In this document: positions 7,951 to 16,098 of the stretch, piece after piece
Layout: each line of letters starts with the position of its first letter
How positions within the stretch are numbered: the first letter of the stretch is position 1
From: Kordia algicida OT-1
GTDB taxonomy: Bacteria; Bacteroidota; Bacteroidia; Flavobacteriales; Flavobacteriaceae
Length of the DNA stretch: 64,000 nt
Direction: 5' to 3'
NCBI RefSeq assembly: GCF_000154725.1
Contig: NZ_DS544873.1
Location: 2,927,397 to 2,991,396, forward strand
The notes under the pieces: model-generated
Told to the model about the DNA's origin: nothing
The model's database searches: none
The model's input: the letters and a program-made list of their open reading frames with translations, nothing else
Made by a program: the position numbers and the translations under genes

Positions 7951-8697
7951 ATGAGTTTATTCGGATTGTCAACTTCAAATCCTGCATTTACTGGTTATTT
8001 TTGGAAGAATTCTAGACAACAGAAAGCACGTGGAAAAATGTCACTTCGTGGTGTCGTTTTGAAATCTATTTTTTGTTTGCTCTTGGTTTGTTTGACAGCC
8101 GCCGTGATGTGGAAATTATTTTTTGATGGTGTTGAAATTAAATGGTTTACTACTGGTGGCATTTTAATTGCGATTGTTTGTAGTATTTTAATTTCTGTAA
8201 AACGCGAATGGGTTTTGCCACTTACTATTGTGTATGCGCTTGCAAAAGGTGTTTTTATTGGCGGATTTAGCGCATATATCCACAAAAGTTATCCAAATTT
8301 ACCGTTTCAAGCTGTGATTGTTACTATGGCTACTTTTTTCATCATGCTGCTGTTGTATGTGACAAGGATTATTAAAGTGACTCAAAAATTTAAAAGTGTC
8401 GTGATTACAGTGACAACCGTGATTTTTATCATTTACATTACTTCTTTTATTTTACGTTTTTTCGGAATTGTTATTTCTTTTCTTTGGGATAGTTCTTGGT
8501 TTGCCATTATTTTTAATATTGTTGTCGCCATTTTTGCTGCTTTGAGCTTGCTTCTTGATTTTGACTATATAGATCGGTATGTTGGAAAAGCCAAAAAACA
8601 TTATGAATGGTTTACCACTTGGGGATTATTGGTTACGATTATTTGGTTGTATGTGGAAGTGTTGCGACTGTTGCGAAAGTTGGCAGTGCGATCTTAG
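7951..8697 (+). CDS. Bax inhibitor-1/YccA family membrane protein
   Basis: A 248-residue multi-pass membrane protein with about seven hydrophobic segments. The start SLFGLSTSNPAFTGYFW and the later YALAKGVFIGGFS and LLLDFDYIDRYVG patterns match the Bax inhibitor-1/YccA-like family found in many bacteria (the branch with an N-terminal SNP-x-F motif). Members are proposed to be pH-sensitive Ca2+ leak channels or membrane stress proteins; the role here is unknown. A 68-nt gap separates it from the glycosyltransferase, so it may have its own promoter. Confidence 0.8.
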   Translation: MSLFGLSTSNPAFTGYFWKNSRQQKARGKMSLRGVVLKSIFCLLLVCLTAAVMWKLFFDGVEIKWFTTGGILIAIVCSILISVKREWVLPLTIVYALAKGVFIGGFSAYIHKSYPNLPFQAVIVTMATFFIMLLLYVTRIIKVTQKFKSVVITVTTVIFIIYITSFILRFFGIVISFLWDSSWFAIIFNIVVAIFAALSLLLDFDYIDRYVGKAKKHYEWFTTWGLLVTIIWLYVEVLRLLRKLAVRS

Positions 8698-8700
8698 GAA

Positions 8701-8770
8701 TTGTGTTTTGTTTTTTGTGGGTTTGTTATTTGAAAAAATAATCAGGCTTACAACAAAGAACAAAACACAA
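8701..8770. terminator. inverted repeat between convergent genes
   Basis: TTGTGTTTTGTTTTTTGT (8701-8718) pairs with ACAAAGAACAAAACACAA (8753-8770) with one mismatch, across a 34-nt loop. It lies between convergent genes ending at 8697 and 8795. The long loop and A/T-only stem make it an unusual terminator; it could stop transcription from both sides. Confidence 0.4.
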
Positions 8771-8794
8771 AGAACAAAAAAACACAGCATAAAC

Positions 8795-9274
8795 CTACTC
8801 CTTTACATTCAGAATGATTGGCAATATAAATTTTGTAGTTACAGGAATACCTCTTTTGTTTGCTGCGGAAGCTTTTGGCAAGTTGTTGATGCTTGCATGA
8901 ATCAGACTGTCTAAATTTGGCAAATGTTCTCCTGTTACCACTTTTTTGTTGATACTTTCAATGTTAATGATTCCCAAAGTATCTATTTGTAATGCAACTT
9001 GAATGGTGTCTTGAATGTTTTTTGAAACAGTAAAGTCATTTTGCGATAAATGCTCGTAAATTTGATTCGTTAGCGTTTCAAAAAAGCAATTTTTCTGTGC
9101 TTCTTTTTCTAGATGATCGCAACTTGCAAACGACGGAAATTCATCTACTGTATCCAAATCAATACTCTGTTTTTCCTGTGCTACAATCGTTTCTTCTTTT
9201 ACTACAGAACGATTGATAAAGTCACAAGAAACACAAACTACGAGCAATAGAGAATATGTAAATAGTCGTTTCAT
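8795..9274 (-). CDS. lipoprotein with TonB C-terminal-like domain
   Basis: A ~159-residue protein. It starts MKRLFTYSLLLVVCVSC, a lipoprotein signal with the lipid-accepting Cys at about residue 17. After a linker, the region FPSFASCDHLEKEAQKNCFF to the end (TTKFILPIILNVKE) resembles the C-terminal TonB-like domain of the M56 protein two genes upstream, which has FPGCEGLATLEELKNCF and ends VKYMLPIVFKIQ. The ATG at 9274 gives a proper signal peptide; one at 9289 adds five residues. It is the last gene of the BlaI-BlaR1-like operon. A periplasmic partner role is inferred. Confidence 0.72.
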   Translation of the reverse strand: MKRLFTYSLLLVVCVSCDFINRSVVKEETIVAQEKQSIDLDTVDEFPSFASCDHLEKEAQKNCFFETLTNQIYEHLSQNDFTVSKNIQDTIQVALQIDTLGIINIESINKKVVTGEHLPNLDSLIHASINNLPKASAANKRGIPVTTKFILPIILNVKE

Positions 9275-9333
9275 CAGTACAAATATCATGAAAAATACGA
9301 CTTTTAGCCATTTTGTGATAATTTTCCGTTCTT

Positions 9334-10476
9334 TTATTCTGATTTTAAGTGAATTTCCTCTTTGAGTTCACGAATTCGCGTCTTGACAATATTTTGCATT
9401 TCGATTTTCGCTTTGGGGAATTTTTCTAGGAAACGCTCGTACATTTTTAGCTTTTGTTTTAAGTCAGCATAGTAATTGTCTGCACACAATGCCAATTGAA
9501 ATTGTGCCGCTTCATAGTCTGGATTTTCATCCAACGCCATTTTAAAAAGTTTGATGGCTTTTCCATGTTCTTTTCGATCAAAATGCACCAATCCTAAAAT
9601 ATAATAATCGCCCGAAGGATCTGTCATTTTCCCTAGAATTGCTTGCGAAGCATGATGTTCTGCTTTTTTCATTGCTACATCTTGATAGTACAGTTTTGCC
9701 AATTGCGAATGGTAAAAGTAGTTGCCACGATCTCTTTTTAAAGCTTCTTCGTAATAGTTGATCGATTTCGTAATTTGTCGCACGCGATACGCACAAAATG
9801 CCGCTTTTTCATAGACATAACGTGTTGCTTTTTTTCGATGGATGAGTTTTTCAAACCATGCCAACGCTTTTCGATGTTCTTTGTATGCATAATATAGTTG
9901 CGCTTTAAAGCCAATAATTTTTACATCGTCTGCGTTGTTTTTTAAACCAACTTTTATGACAGCTTCTGCGTCCTCATACTTTTGAGTTTCCATGTAGTTT
10001 TTGATAAGCTTGTAACTACTTTTTTGGTGTTGCGAATCTAATGCAAAAGCTGTTTCGTATGCGTTTATAAAATCAGGTTGTAGTAATGCTTCTTTTGCTA
10101 ATCCAATTTGATAGTGAAAGTTTGGGTTGAGTGTGTCTTTTTCCTTTAATTTTTCAAAGATTGCAAGCGATTTTTCTAGTTTTCCTGTCGAATACAAGAG
10201 CTTTCCATAATCATATAACACCAATACATTTTCTACATCTACTTCTAAGACCATTTCATAGCTTTTTATGGCCTTTTTCGTATTTCCTAAGGCTTTATAA
10301 GCTTTGGCGATTTGCGTATTGGTATAGCTTGTATTTTCAAGTTTATGGTAAGATTCAATGGCTTTGGAATAATTACCAATTTTGTATAAACTATCTGCCA
10401 CAAATAAAGTCGAAGATTGCGCTCCGACTTTAGTTGTAATTATACAGATTGTAGCTATGAGAAGTATTCTAATCAT
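9334..10476 (-). CDS. secreted tetratricopeptide repeat protein
   Basis: A 380-residue protein with an N-terminal signal peptide (MIRILLIATICIITTKVGAQ) and roughly nine TPR units across residues ~25-360 (for example YKIGNYSKAIESYHKLE, YKALGNTKKAIKSYEMVL, FDRKEHGKAIKLFKMAL). It is periplasmic or cell-surface by signal peptide. It starts 5 nt after the M56 peptidase gene, so it is in the same operon and could be a scaffold for that sensor system. No enzymatic motif is visible. Confidence 0.85.
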   Translation of the reverse strand: MIRILLIATICIITTKVGAQSSTLFVADSLYKIGNYSKAIESYHKLENTSYTNTQIAKAYKALGNTKKAIKSYEMVLEVDVENVLVLYDYGKLLYSTGKLEKSLAIFEKLKEKDTLNPNFHYQIGLAKEALLQPDFINAYETAFALDSQHQKSSYKLIKNYMETQKYEDAEAVIKVGLKNNADDVKIIGFKAQLYYAYKEHRKALAWFEKLIHRKKATRYVYEKAAFCAYRVRQITKSINYYEEALKRDRGNYFYHSQLAKLYYQDVAMKKAEHHASQAILGKMTDPSGDYYILGLVHFDRKEHGKAIKLFKMALDENPDYEAAQFQLALCADNYYADLKQKLKMYERFLEKFPKAKIEMQNIVKTRIRELKEEIHLKSE

Positions 10477-10481
10477 ACGTT

Positions 10482-11972
10482 TTATTGAATTTTAAATACA
10501 ATAGGCAACATGTATTTTACGCTCACTGTTTTTCCATCTTTTTCTGCTGGTGTAAATTTTGGAAGACTTTTGATGACGCGTTCCGTTTCTTCTTTTAATA
10601 CAGGATGTGGCGCTCTTGCAAAAACTTCTTTGATTTCTCCGTTTTCGTCTACGATAAATTTTACAAAAATTCTGTTTAATCCTTCCAAACCTGCTTCGTC
10701 TGCTTTCTTTGTATTAAAATTATGATTTACATGTATTTGCACTTTTTTAGAGAAACAATTTTTCAATTCTTCTAATGTTGCCAAACCTTCACAACCAGGA
10801 AAAACAGGCGCTTTATCAATCAATTTAAATTCTATAGCTTCTTGCTCTAGTTCGCTATAATTATTAACTTCAGCAATACTCTTTTTGCGAGCTTTAACGT
10901 ATTCTTCGTATGAACGCATTTCACCCAAATTAGACTGGAGTTTTTCGTCTTGATCGCTTATTAAATTTGCTATTTCTTCAAGTAGTTGCGTTTGTTTTTC
11001 ATATTGGCTTTCAGATAAAATTTGATTTTTTTCAAGATTTTCATTGAGTTGATTTAACTCTTTAACCAAATCTTGAAGTTGCGCCTTTTTCGCATTAGCA
11101 TCAACGGTTTCTACTTTATCTTGCGAGTCTGTAATCGAGGTTTCTTCACAAGAAGTATAGAGTAAAGACATGATTAAAATTGGTACTAAAACTAGGTATT
11201 TTAGTTTTAAAATTTCTCGGGATTTCTGTTTTGTCAACATAATGATTCGTTTTTTTATTAATGAATGTTTAAAGAATTGATTGGTAAACGAAAAATGTTG
11301 TGTCTGAAAAACTTCAGCTAACAATTTTTCATAATAATCGGATTTATTTTTGTGTTTTACTACTGCCGCGTCAGCAATGTATTCGTGTAATTCTGAGATT
11401 CGTTTTTGGTAGATGTATACTAATGGATTAAACCAACACAAGATGCGTAAGATTTCGAAATACAATAAGTCTAATGAATGTTTTTCATGAACGTGTACCA
11501 ATTCATGTGATAGAATATCGTCTATTTTTGTTTCTTCAATATCTTCTCCAATAAATACGTAGTTGAAGATGGAAAATGCCATGGTGCTTTTTGGTAAGGT
11601 AACAATTGTGTATTTGTCATACTTTATAAAGCGTCCTTTGAAACGCAAACGAAGTAATTGACCAATTTTATAGATAAATAAAATGCTACTTATCACAATG
11701 CCAATGATGAGAAACCAATTCCATACAGGTTCTATGGGAGCAACTGTTTTTTCTGGTGTCAACACAATTTCTGGCAACAGCACAACATATTCTTGCGGTA
11801 CCGCTTTTTGAAAACTTTCTAGTTTTATAAACGGTAATGCAAACGAGATTAGCGAAGAACAGATTAAATATATTCGGTTCCAACTAAAAAAGGTTTCTTT
11901 TTTCAGAAATAGATCGTAACTGAGTAAAAATAAGAGCTGAAACGCAACGACTTTGATAAAATATGCAATCAT
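10482..11972 (-). CDS. BlaR1-like M56 family metallopeptidase with TonB C-terminal domain
   Basis: A 496-residue membrane protein. N-terminal membrane helices (residues ~1-20, 35-50 and 85-105) surround an M56 zinc-peptidase region with DILSHELVHVHEKHSLDLLY (HExxH). A further membrane segment (YLVLVPILIMSLLYTSC) follows, then a coiled coil (~290-360) and a C-terminal TonB-like domain (~395-496: LNRIFVKFIVDENGEIKEVF, LPKFTPAEKDGKTVSVKYML). BlaR1/MecR1 relatives sense a signal and cleave a BlaI-type repressor. Here a TonB-like domain replaces the penicillin-binding sensor. The start overlaps the blaI-like stop by 4 nt. Confidence 0.9.
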   Translation of the reverse strand: MIAYFIKVVAFQLLFLLSYDLFLKKETFFSWNRIYLICSSLISFALPFIKLESFQKAVPQEYVVLLPEIVLTPEKTVAPIEPVWNWFLIIGIVISSILFIYKIGQLLRLRFKGRFIKYDKYTIVTLPKSTMAFSIFNYVFIGEDIEETKIDDILSHELVHVHEKHSLDLLYFEILRILCWFNPLVYIYQKRISELHEYIADAAVVKHKNKSDYYEKLLAEVFQTQHFSFTNQFFKHSLIKKRIIMLTKQKSREILKLKYLVLVPILIMSLLYTSCEETSITDSQDKVETVDANAKKAQLQDLVKELNQLNENLEKNQILSESQYEKQTQLLEEIANLISDQDEKLQSNLGEMRSYEEYVKARKKSIAEVNNYSELEQEAIEFKLIDKAPVFPGCEGLATLEELKNCFSKKVQIHVNHNFNTKKADEAGLEGLNRIFVKFIVDENGEIKEVFARAPHPVLKEETERVIKSLPKFTPAEKDGKTVSVKYMLPIVFKIQ

Positions 11973-12337
11973 GATTTCTTGTTATTTTTTTCGACTTCTT
12001 TGAGAATATCTTCCAATTCAGAAGTACTGATATCATTTTTTTGCATAAAAAACGATACCATACTTTTAAAAGATCCTTGAAAATAACCATTTACCAATTT
12101 TGAAATGGATTGATTGCTATATTCAGATTGTGCTAAAAGCGGAAAATATTCATGTCCTTTTCCCACTTTTTCATAACCTACAAATCCTTTACTTTCAAGA
12201 ATTCGCACAATGGTAGAAACTGTATTGTAAGCTGGTTTTGAACCTTCAAAATTTTCAATGATGGTTTTGACATTTGCTTTTTCAAGTTTCCACAAAATTT
12301 GCATGATTTCTTCTTCTGCTTTTGTTAACTGCTTCAT
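11969..12337 (-). CDS. BlaI/MecI/CopY family transcriptional repressor
   Basis: A 122-residue winged-helix repressor: MKQLTKAEEEIMQILWKLEK, then TIIENFEGSKPAYNTVSTIV, RILESKGFVGYEKVGKGHEY, all typical of BlaI/MecI, followed by the dimerisation helices where the cognate peptidase normally cuts. It is the first gene of a four-gene leftward operon with the M56 peptidase, TPR protein and TonB-domain lipoprotein. Two AACTAAA/TTTAGTT palindromes lie directly upstream, so autoregulation is likely. Confidence 0.93.
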   Translation of the reverse strand: MKQLTKAEEEIMQILWKLEKANVKTIIENFEGSKPAYNTVSTIVRILESKGFVGYEKVGKGHEYFPLLAQSEYSNQSISKLVNGYFQGSFKSMVSFFMQKNDISTSELEDILKEVEKNNKKS

Positions 12338-12357
12338 ATATTCAATCGTATTTTTTC

Positions 12358-12373
12358 AACTAAATCTTTAGTT
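12358..12373. promoter_or_regulatory. second BlaI-type operator (16 bp)
   Basis: AACTAAATCTTTAGTT is a near-perfect palindrome (7 of 8 paired positions) with the same AACTAAA ... TTTAGTT half-sites as the larger palindrome just upstream. It lies 21-36 nt before the repressor start codon. Confidence 0.65.
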
Positions 12374-12388
12374 CAACGAAACAAATAT

Positions 12389-12422
12389 AACTAAAAAATT
12401 AGTTTAAACTAATTTTTTAGTT
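12389..12422. promoter_or_regulatory. perfect 34-bp palindrome, likely BlaI-type operator
   Basis: AACTAAAAAATTAGTTT (12389-12405) is followed without a gap by its exact reverse complement (12406-12422). It sits between the divergent BlaI-like gene (start 12337) and the DUF456 gene (start 12475) and contains repeated AACTAA/TTAGTT half-sites. Position and symmetry fit a dimeric repressor operator; it might influence both flanking promoters. Confidence 0.75.
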
Positions 12423-12474
12423 GGAAATATTGTAACATTTTTTATTTCTATACGTCTTACTGAAAAATTGGGCT

Positions 12475-12975
12475 ATGGATATTTTCTTAACGGTAATTGG
12501 TTTTTTCTTGATGCTTCTCGGCATTATTGGCAGTTTTTTGCCAGTGTTACCGGGACCAATTACAAGTTGGATAGGCTTACTTTTACTCTACTTAACAAAA
12601 GCTATTCCTAACGATTGGACATTTTTAGGAATTACTTTCGTTGTTGCATTGTTTGTTTTTATTTTGGATTATATTATTCCTGCGCTAGGTACAAAACGTT
12701 ATGGCGGCAGTAAATATGGGATTTATGGAACAACCATCGGACTGATAATTGGATTGCTTTTCTTAGGACCTTTCGGAATCATTATTGGACCCTTTTTAGG
12801 CGCATTAATTGGTGAACTCGCTTTTGCTGAAAAAGATGCTTCTAGTGCTTTTAAAGCGGCTTTCGGATCATTTTTAGGCTTCTTATTCTCTACTTTTTTG
12901 AAATTTATTGTAGCATTGATTTATTTTGGCTTTTTCCTGAGTGATTTTTGGGAGTATCGAAGTGTGATTTTTTAG
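12475..12975 (+). CDS. DUF456 domain-containing membrane protein
   Basis: A 166-residue protein with four to five membrane segments. The start (FFLMLLGIIGSFLPVLPGPI) and the glycine-zipper region (GIYGTTIGLIIGLLFLGPFG then IGPFLGALIGELAF) are diagnostic of DUF456, a widespread inner membrane family without assigned function. It is divergent from the BlaI-like operon; the palindromic operator lies about 50 nt upstream of its start, so the same repressor might control it. Confidence 0.88.
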   Translation: MDIFLTVIGFFLMLLGIIGSFLPVLPGPITSWIGLLLLYLTKAIPNDWTFLGITFVVALFVFILDYIIPALGTKRYGGSKYGIYGTTIGLIIGLLFLGPFGIIIGPFLGALIGELAFAEKDASSAFKAAFGSFLGFLFSTFLKFIVALIYFGFFLSDFWEYRSVIF

Positions 12976-13356
12976 AAACCTTGGAGAGATTGTGGAATTT
13001 TAATTTTACTTCAGGATTAGTTCAACTAACAACTTTAAGTGCGTCCTTCAGACTGCTTGATATGAAATTCAATGAAAATTTGTGGGAATCAAAAAAAACT
13101 AGCGGAAAAATCATAAGGTACTGACATTCGTCAGGATTAACTCAACTTTCGATTTTCAATTCGTCCTTTGGACTTTTGAAAGCCGAGTTTCGTTAAAATA
13201 AAAAAGCATCCCTATTTTCAGTAAAGAAAAAAGGAAAGCTTTTCATTGGTTTAACTACTAAACCAAGGTAAATCAACGATTTACCTTAAACAACACAACT
13301 AAATCATTTTGCCAAAAAAAGCTTCTCCACGAAAGAGAAGCTTTCTGCAATTTTAG
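12976..13356. other. gene-free stretch with diverged direct repeats and tandem hairpins
   Basis: I see no credible ORF. Two ~50-bp segments (13011-13060 and 13131-13180) are diverged direct copies exactly 120 bp apart, sharing TCAGGATTA, TCAACT and CGTCCTT. Two tandem perfect hairpins follow, TTGGTTTA/TAAACCAA (13246-13266) and AAGGTAAAT/ATTTACCTT (13265-13287), each with a 5-nt loop. The tRNA-Asp terminator follows. Confidence 0.6.
13314..13344 (-). terminator. terminator of tRNA-Asp
   Basis: AAAGCTTCTC (13318-13327) pairs with GAGAAGCTTT (13335-13344) across a 7-nt loop, and on the minus strand it is followed by a T run (13314-13317 and the stem edge). Confidence 0.8.
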
Positions 13357-13430
13357 CGGTCTGGACGGGATTCGAACCCGCGACCCCATGCGTGACAGGC
13401 ATGTATTCTAACCAGCTGAACTACCAAACC
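13357..13430 (-). tRNA. tRNA-Asp (GTC)
   Basis: A 74-nt cloverleaf on the minus strand: acceptor GGTTTGG/CCAGACC, D-arm with AGTTCAGCTGGTTAGAAT, anticodon loop CTGTCAC with anticodon GTC, T-arm GCGGGTTCGAATCCCGT and discriminator G. CCA is not encoded. Confidence 0.95.
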
Positions 13431-13516
13431 GTTGCTTGATTGCGGATGCAAATATACACTACAATTCTATTTATACAAACATATTTGAATAAAAATTCAA
13501 TTTTTTTTTGACCTTA

Positions 13517-14446
13517 TTATGCAAACTTTTGTCTTTCAACTAAATACGTTAGTAAAATTTTTTCAAAATTTTCGTTAATATCAGCCGCAACATACTTGAT
13601 TCTGTATTGTGCACATTTCATTTTTAATCGTAAAAAATAGTCAGAAACCGCTTTTTGATAATTTTCTTGAACCGTATCTGCGTAAATATCGATATGTTCG
13701 CCCGATTCTACATCAATAAATCGTTTTGGCTTGTTGTCAAATTCGAAGTTTACTTCTTTTTCTGAATCAAATACATGAAATAAAATGACTTCATGTTTGT
13801 TGTATTTTAAATGTTGCAATGCTTCAAACAGTTTTTCGTCTTCTACGCCATCTTGAAACATGTCTGTAAAGAGGAAAATGAGGCTTCTACGGTGTATTTT
13901 CTCTGCAATTTGATGTAGATAGGTGTATGTGTCTGTTTTTTTATTGATTCGCTTTGTAGTGACTGTTTCGTCAAGGGCATTTAGTAACAATTGATGATGT
14001 CGCTCGCTTCCTTTTTCTGGCGCGTAAAAATCATAGTTATCTGAGTACACACTTAAACCGATAGCATCGCGTTGTTTTTTGAGAATGTTCATCAAAGAAG
14101 CGGTTGCCAATACAGAAAATGCAATTTTATTTAGGTTTTCTAACGAAGGTGTTTCTACTTCAGGATAATGCATAGAAGAAGAATTGTCAATGATAATGTG
14201 ACAGCGCAAATTGGTTTCTTCTTCGTATTTTTTAGTGTATAATTTGTCCGTTTTTGCAAAAAGTTTCCAATCAATATGTTTGGTACTTTCACCAGCATTG
14301 TAAATTTTATGTTCGGCAAATTCCGCAGAAAAACCGTGAAATGGACTTTTATGCATTCCAGAAATAAATCCTTCTACTACTTGTTGTGCAAGCAGTTCTA
14401 AGTTTTTAAATCCTGAAGTTTTATTGAATTCTTGTTGTAAATTCAC
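13517..14446 (-). CDS. DUF58 domain-containing protein
   Basis: A ~309-residue DUF58 protein of the kind usually encoded with MoxR ATPases and von Willebrand-type membrane proteins. The conserved core is visible: FHGFSAEFAEHKIYNAGEST, KHIDWKLFAKTDKLYTKKY, then a vWA-like segment IIIDNSSSMHYPE and LIFLFTDMF. I place the start at GTG 14446 (VNLQQEFNK). A longer frame to 14551 lacks a domain match and would include the thioredoxin terminator hairpin (14530-14558), so it is probably not translated. No moxR gene is next to it here. Confidence 0.85.
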   Translation of the reverse strand: MNLQQEFNKTSGFKNLELLAQQVVEGFISGMHKSPFHGFSAEFAEHKIYNAGESTKHIDWKLFAKTDKLYTKKYEEETNLRCHIIIDNSSSMHYPEVETPSLENLNKIAFSVLATASLMNILKKQRDAIGLSVYSDNYDFYAPEKGSERHHQLLLNALDETVTTKRINKKTDTYTYLHQIAEKIHRRSLIFLFTDMFQDGVEDEKLFEALQHLKYNKHEVILFHVFDSEKEVNFEFDNKPKRFIDVESGEHIDIYADTVQENYQKAVSDYFLRLKMKCAQYRIKYVAADINENFEKILLTYLVERQKFA

Positions 14447-14529
14447 AAGCGTTTTATTTTTTGAGCATGTATTTTTATGCAATTGGGAAGCACTACGCGT
14501 TAGTGCTTTTTGAATTTTACACAAAATAA

Positions 14530-14558
14530 AAAAGGTTTGGCAATACGCCAAACCTTTT
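14530..14558 (-). terminator. terminator of trxA
   Basis: AAAAGGTTTGGC (14530-14541) pairs perfectly with GCCAAACCTTTT (14547-14558) across a 5-nt loop. On the minus strand it comes 23 nt after the thioredoxin stop and ends in a T run. Confidence 0.88.
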
Positions 14559-14580
14559 CTGTTGTATATCTAACTATTTT

Positions 14581-14901
14581 TTAAGCTAATAACTTATCTA
14601 GTACATCTGTATAAGCATTTTTTGGAGCAACACCTACTTGACGTCCTACTAATTCTCCGTTTTGAAAAACTAATACTGTTGGAATGTTACGCACGCCAAA
14701 TTGAGCTGCGTATTGTTGGTTAGCATCAACATCTAACTTTCCTACAACAGCTTTTCCTTCGTATTCTCCTGCAATTTGTTCAACTACAGGACCTAACATT
14801 TTACATGGTCCGCACCAAGCTGCCCAAAAGTCAACTAATACTGGTTTGTCGCTATTCATTACTACTTCCTCGAAGTTAGCATCTGTGATTTCTAAAGCCA
14901 T
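14581..14901 (-). CDS. trxA: thioredoxin
   Basis: A 106-residue thioredoxin, the cytoplasmic disulfide reductase. The active site FWAAWCGPCKMLGP has the canonical WCGPC, and the cis-Pro loop (VRNIPTVLVF) and the buried-Asp region (KPVLVDFWA) are all present. Its length is typical. No signal peptide is visible. It ends just before a strong hairpin terminator, so it is probably monocistronic, or the last gene of a unit with its own promoter in the 155-nt gap upstream. Confidence 0.97.
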   Translation of the reverse strand: MALEITDANFEEVVMNSDKPVLVDFWAAWCGPCKMLGPVVEQIAGEYEGKAVVGKLDVDANQQYAAQFGVRNIPTVLVFQNGELVGRQVGVAPKNAYTDVLDKLLA

Positions 14902-15056
14902 AATATGTATATTTTAAATTTATTTTATTGTTAATATGCAATATTAGTCAAATATTCTGCCAAAACTTACATCGCAAGTATTAGTTTTGATTATACTTCA
15001 ATTGATTTTTCTTATTACAAATTTTGATAAGAAGTTCAGCATCAAAAATATACTTA

Positions 15057-16085
15057 TTATTTGGAAGTCGCTTTTTTAACTTCAAAGGAGTAAGAAGAAA
15101 TTAAATCTTTTTTGATGTATAGATGCACATCGTAGTAACCTGTTGCCGTGAATTTGTGTCCGATTGTTAACGATAAATTTTCTATAGAAACCATTTCTGG
15201 CTTTACTTTGTATTCATGAAATGTATTTTCTACGACAAGTGTAACATCTTCTTTTTGTATGTTTTTTTGTAGTTGTAATTTGAAAATAACTGCTTCATTT
15301 TTACGTACTGTATTTTCTAGTTTTTGCGGCGCATTGTGACTGTTGAAATGTGCGTACGCCTGACCGTAAATGATTGGAGCTTCCAAAAATGCTTCAAAAG
15401 TAGGTTTGGCATCTTCTAGAAGAAACCATTTTTCATCCGCAGGAAAGTGATTTACAGAAAAGATATGTGGATCAGACAAGAAGAAACCATCATTAAACTG
15501 AAATTCAAATTGCGCCGAAGACGGATTTGGAATTCCGCTTGCCCAAGTTGGGTCGCATAAATACCATTTTCCATTGAGTTTTACTGCATTCCATGAATGA
15601 TTTGGCACATCTAAGTTTTTGATATTCATCGTACTCGTTCTGGCGAAACCGTGTACAATTTCACAATCAATTCCAGCCAAATTTGCCAATTCTTTTATTA
15701 AATATGCATACCCTGTACAGATTGTTTTTCGGTCATCTAAAAGTTTTTCAAAGACAATTTTATTGAATCGATAGTTCCAATCTTTCAATCGTAAACTGTC
15801 ATTTTTATATCGAAGACGCTTTCGTTTGTTTTTTGAATACAAATAGTAATCGTTTGCCACATTGCTACAAACCCATTTAAAAATAGCTCTGAAACGTGCT
15901 GCATCTGTGGTTAAATTTGAAGTAAGTTTAGAAGATAAATCGGGCAAATTGTGCAATGTTTCATCTTTGTATTCCAATGCAATTGCGTCTGCTTTTTCAA
16001 AATCAATACTTTTGAAATCAGCTAATTGCGCATTCGATTGGAATACAAAAATGAATAAAAAAGTGTATCTTATAAAAACCTTCAT
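15057..16085 (-). CDS. secreted transglutaminase-like domain protein
   Basis: A 342-residue protein with an N-terminal signal peptide (MKVFIRYTFLFIFVFQSNAQ). The transglutaminase-like/CYK3-type domain spans residues ~60-190, with a Cys-His-Asp triad visible in KTICTGYAYLIKELA, VPNHSWNAVKL and WYLCDPTWASG. A beta-rich C-terminal domain follows (~230-340). It is probably a periplasmic or surface protein; whether it cuts or crosslinks peptides is not shown. It lies 13 nt downstream of the small secreted protein, so the two may be cotranscribed. Confidence 0.85.
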   Translation of the reverse strand: MKVFIRYTFLFIFVFQSNAQLADFKSIDFEKADAIALEYKDETLHNLPDLSSKLTSNLTTDAARFRAIFKWVCSNVANDYYLYSKNKRKRLRYKNDSLRLKDWNYRFNKIVFEKLLDDRKTICTGYAYLIKELANLAGIDCEIVHGFARTSTMNIKNLDVPNHSWNAVKLNGKWYLCDPTWASGIPNPSSAQFEFQFNDGFFLSDPHIFSVNHFPADEKWFLLEDAKPTFEAFLEAPIIYGQAYAHFNSHNAPQKLENTVRKNEAVIFKLQLQKNIQKEDVTLVVENTFHEYKVKPEMVSIENLSLTIGHKFTATGYYDVHLYIKKDLISSYSFEVKKATSK

Positions 16086-16098
16086 GCACGTTTGATGC

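Noticed and set aside
8579-8914. Plus-strand ORF of 111 aa across the end of the Bax inhibitor-like gene
   Set aside because: It lies out of frame with a good gene, has Cys/Trp-rich shadow composition and crosses the inverted repeat between convergent genes.
9578-9796. Minus-strand ORF of 72 aa inside the TPR gene
   Set aside because: Alternative frame within a clear TPR coding region.
13011-13180. CRISPR-like spacing of repeats
   Set aside because: Only two diverged copies with a 70-bp interval, and no cas gene in the window.
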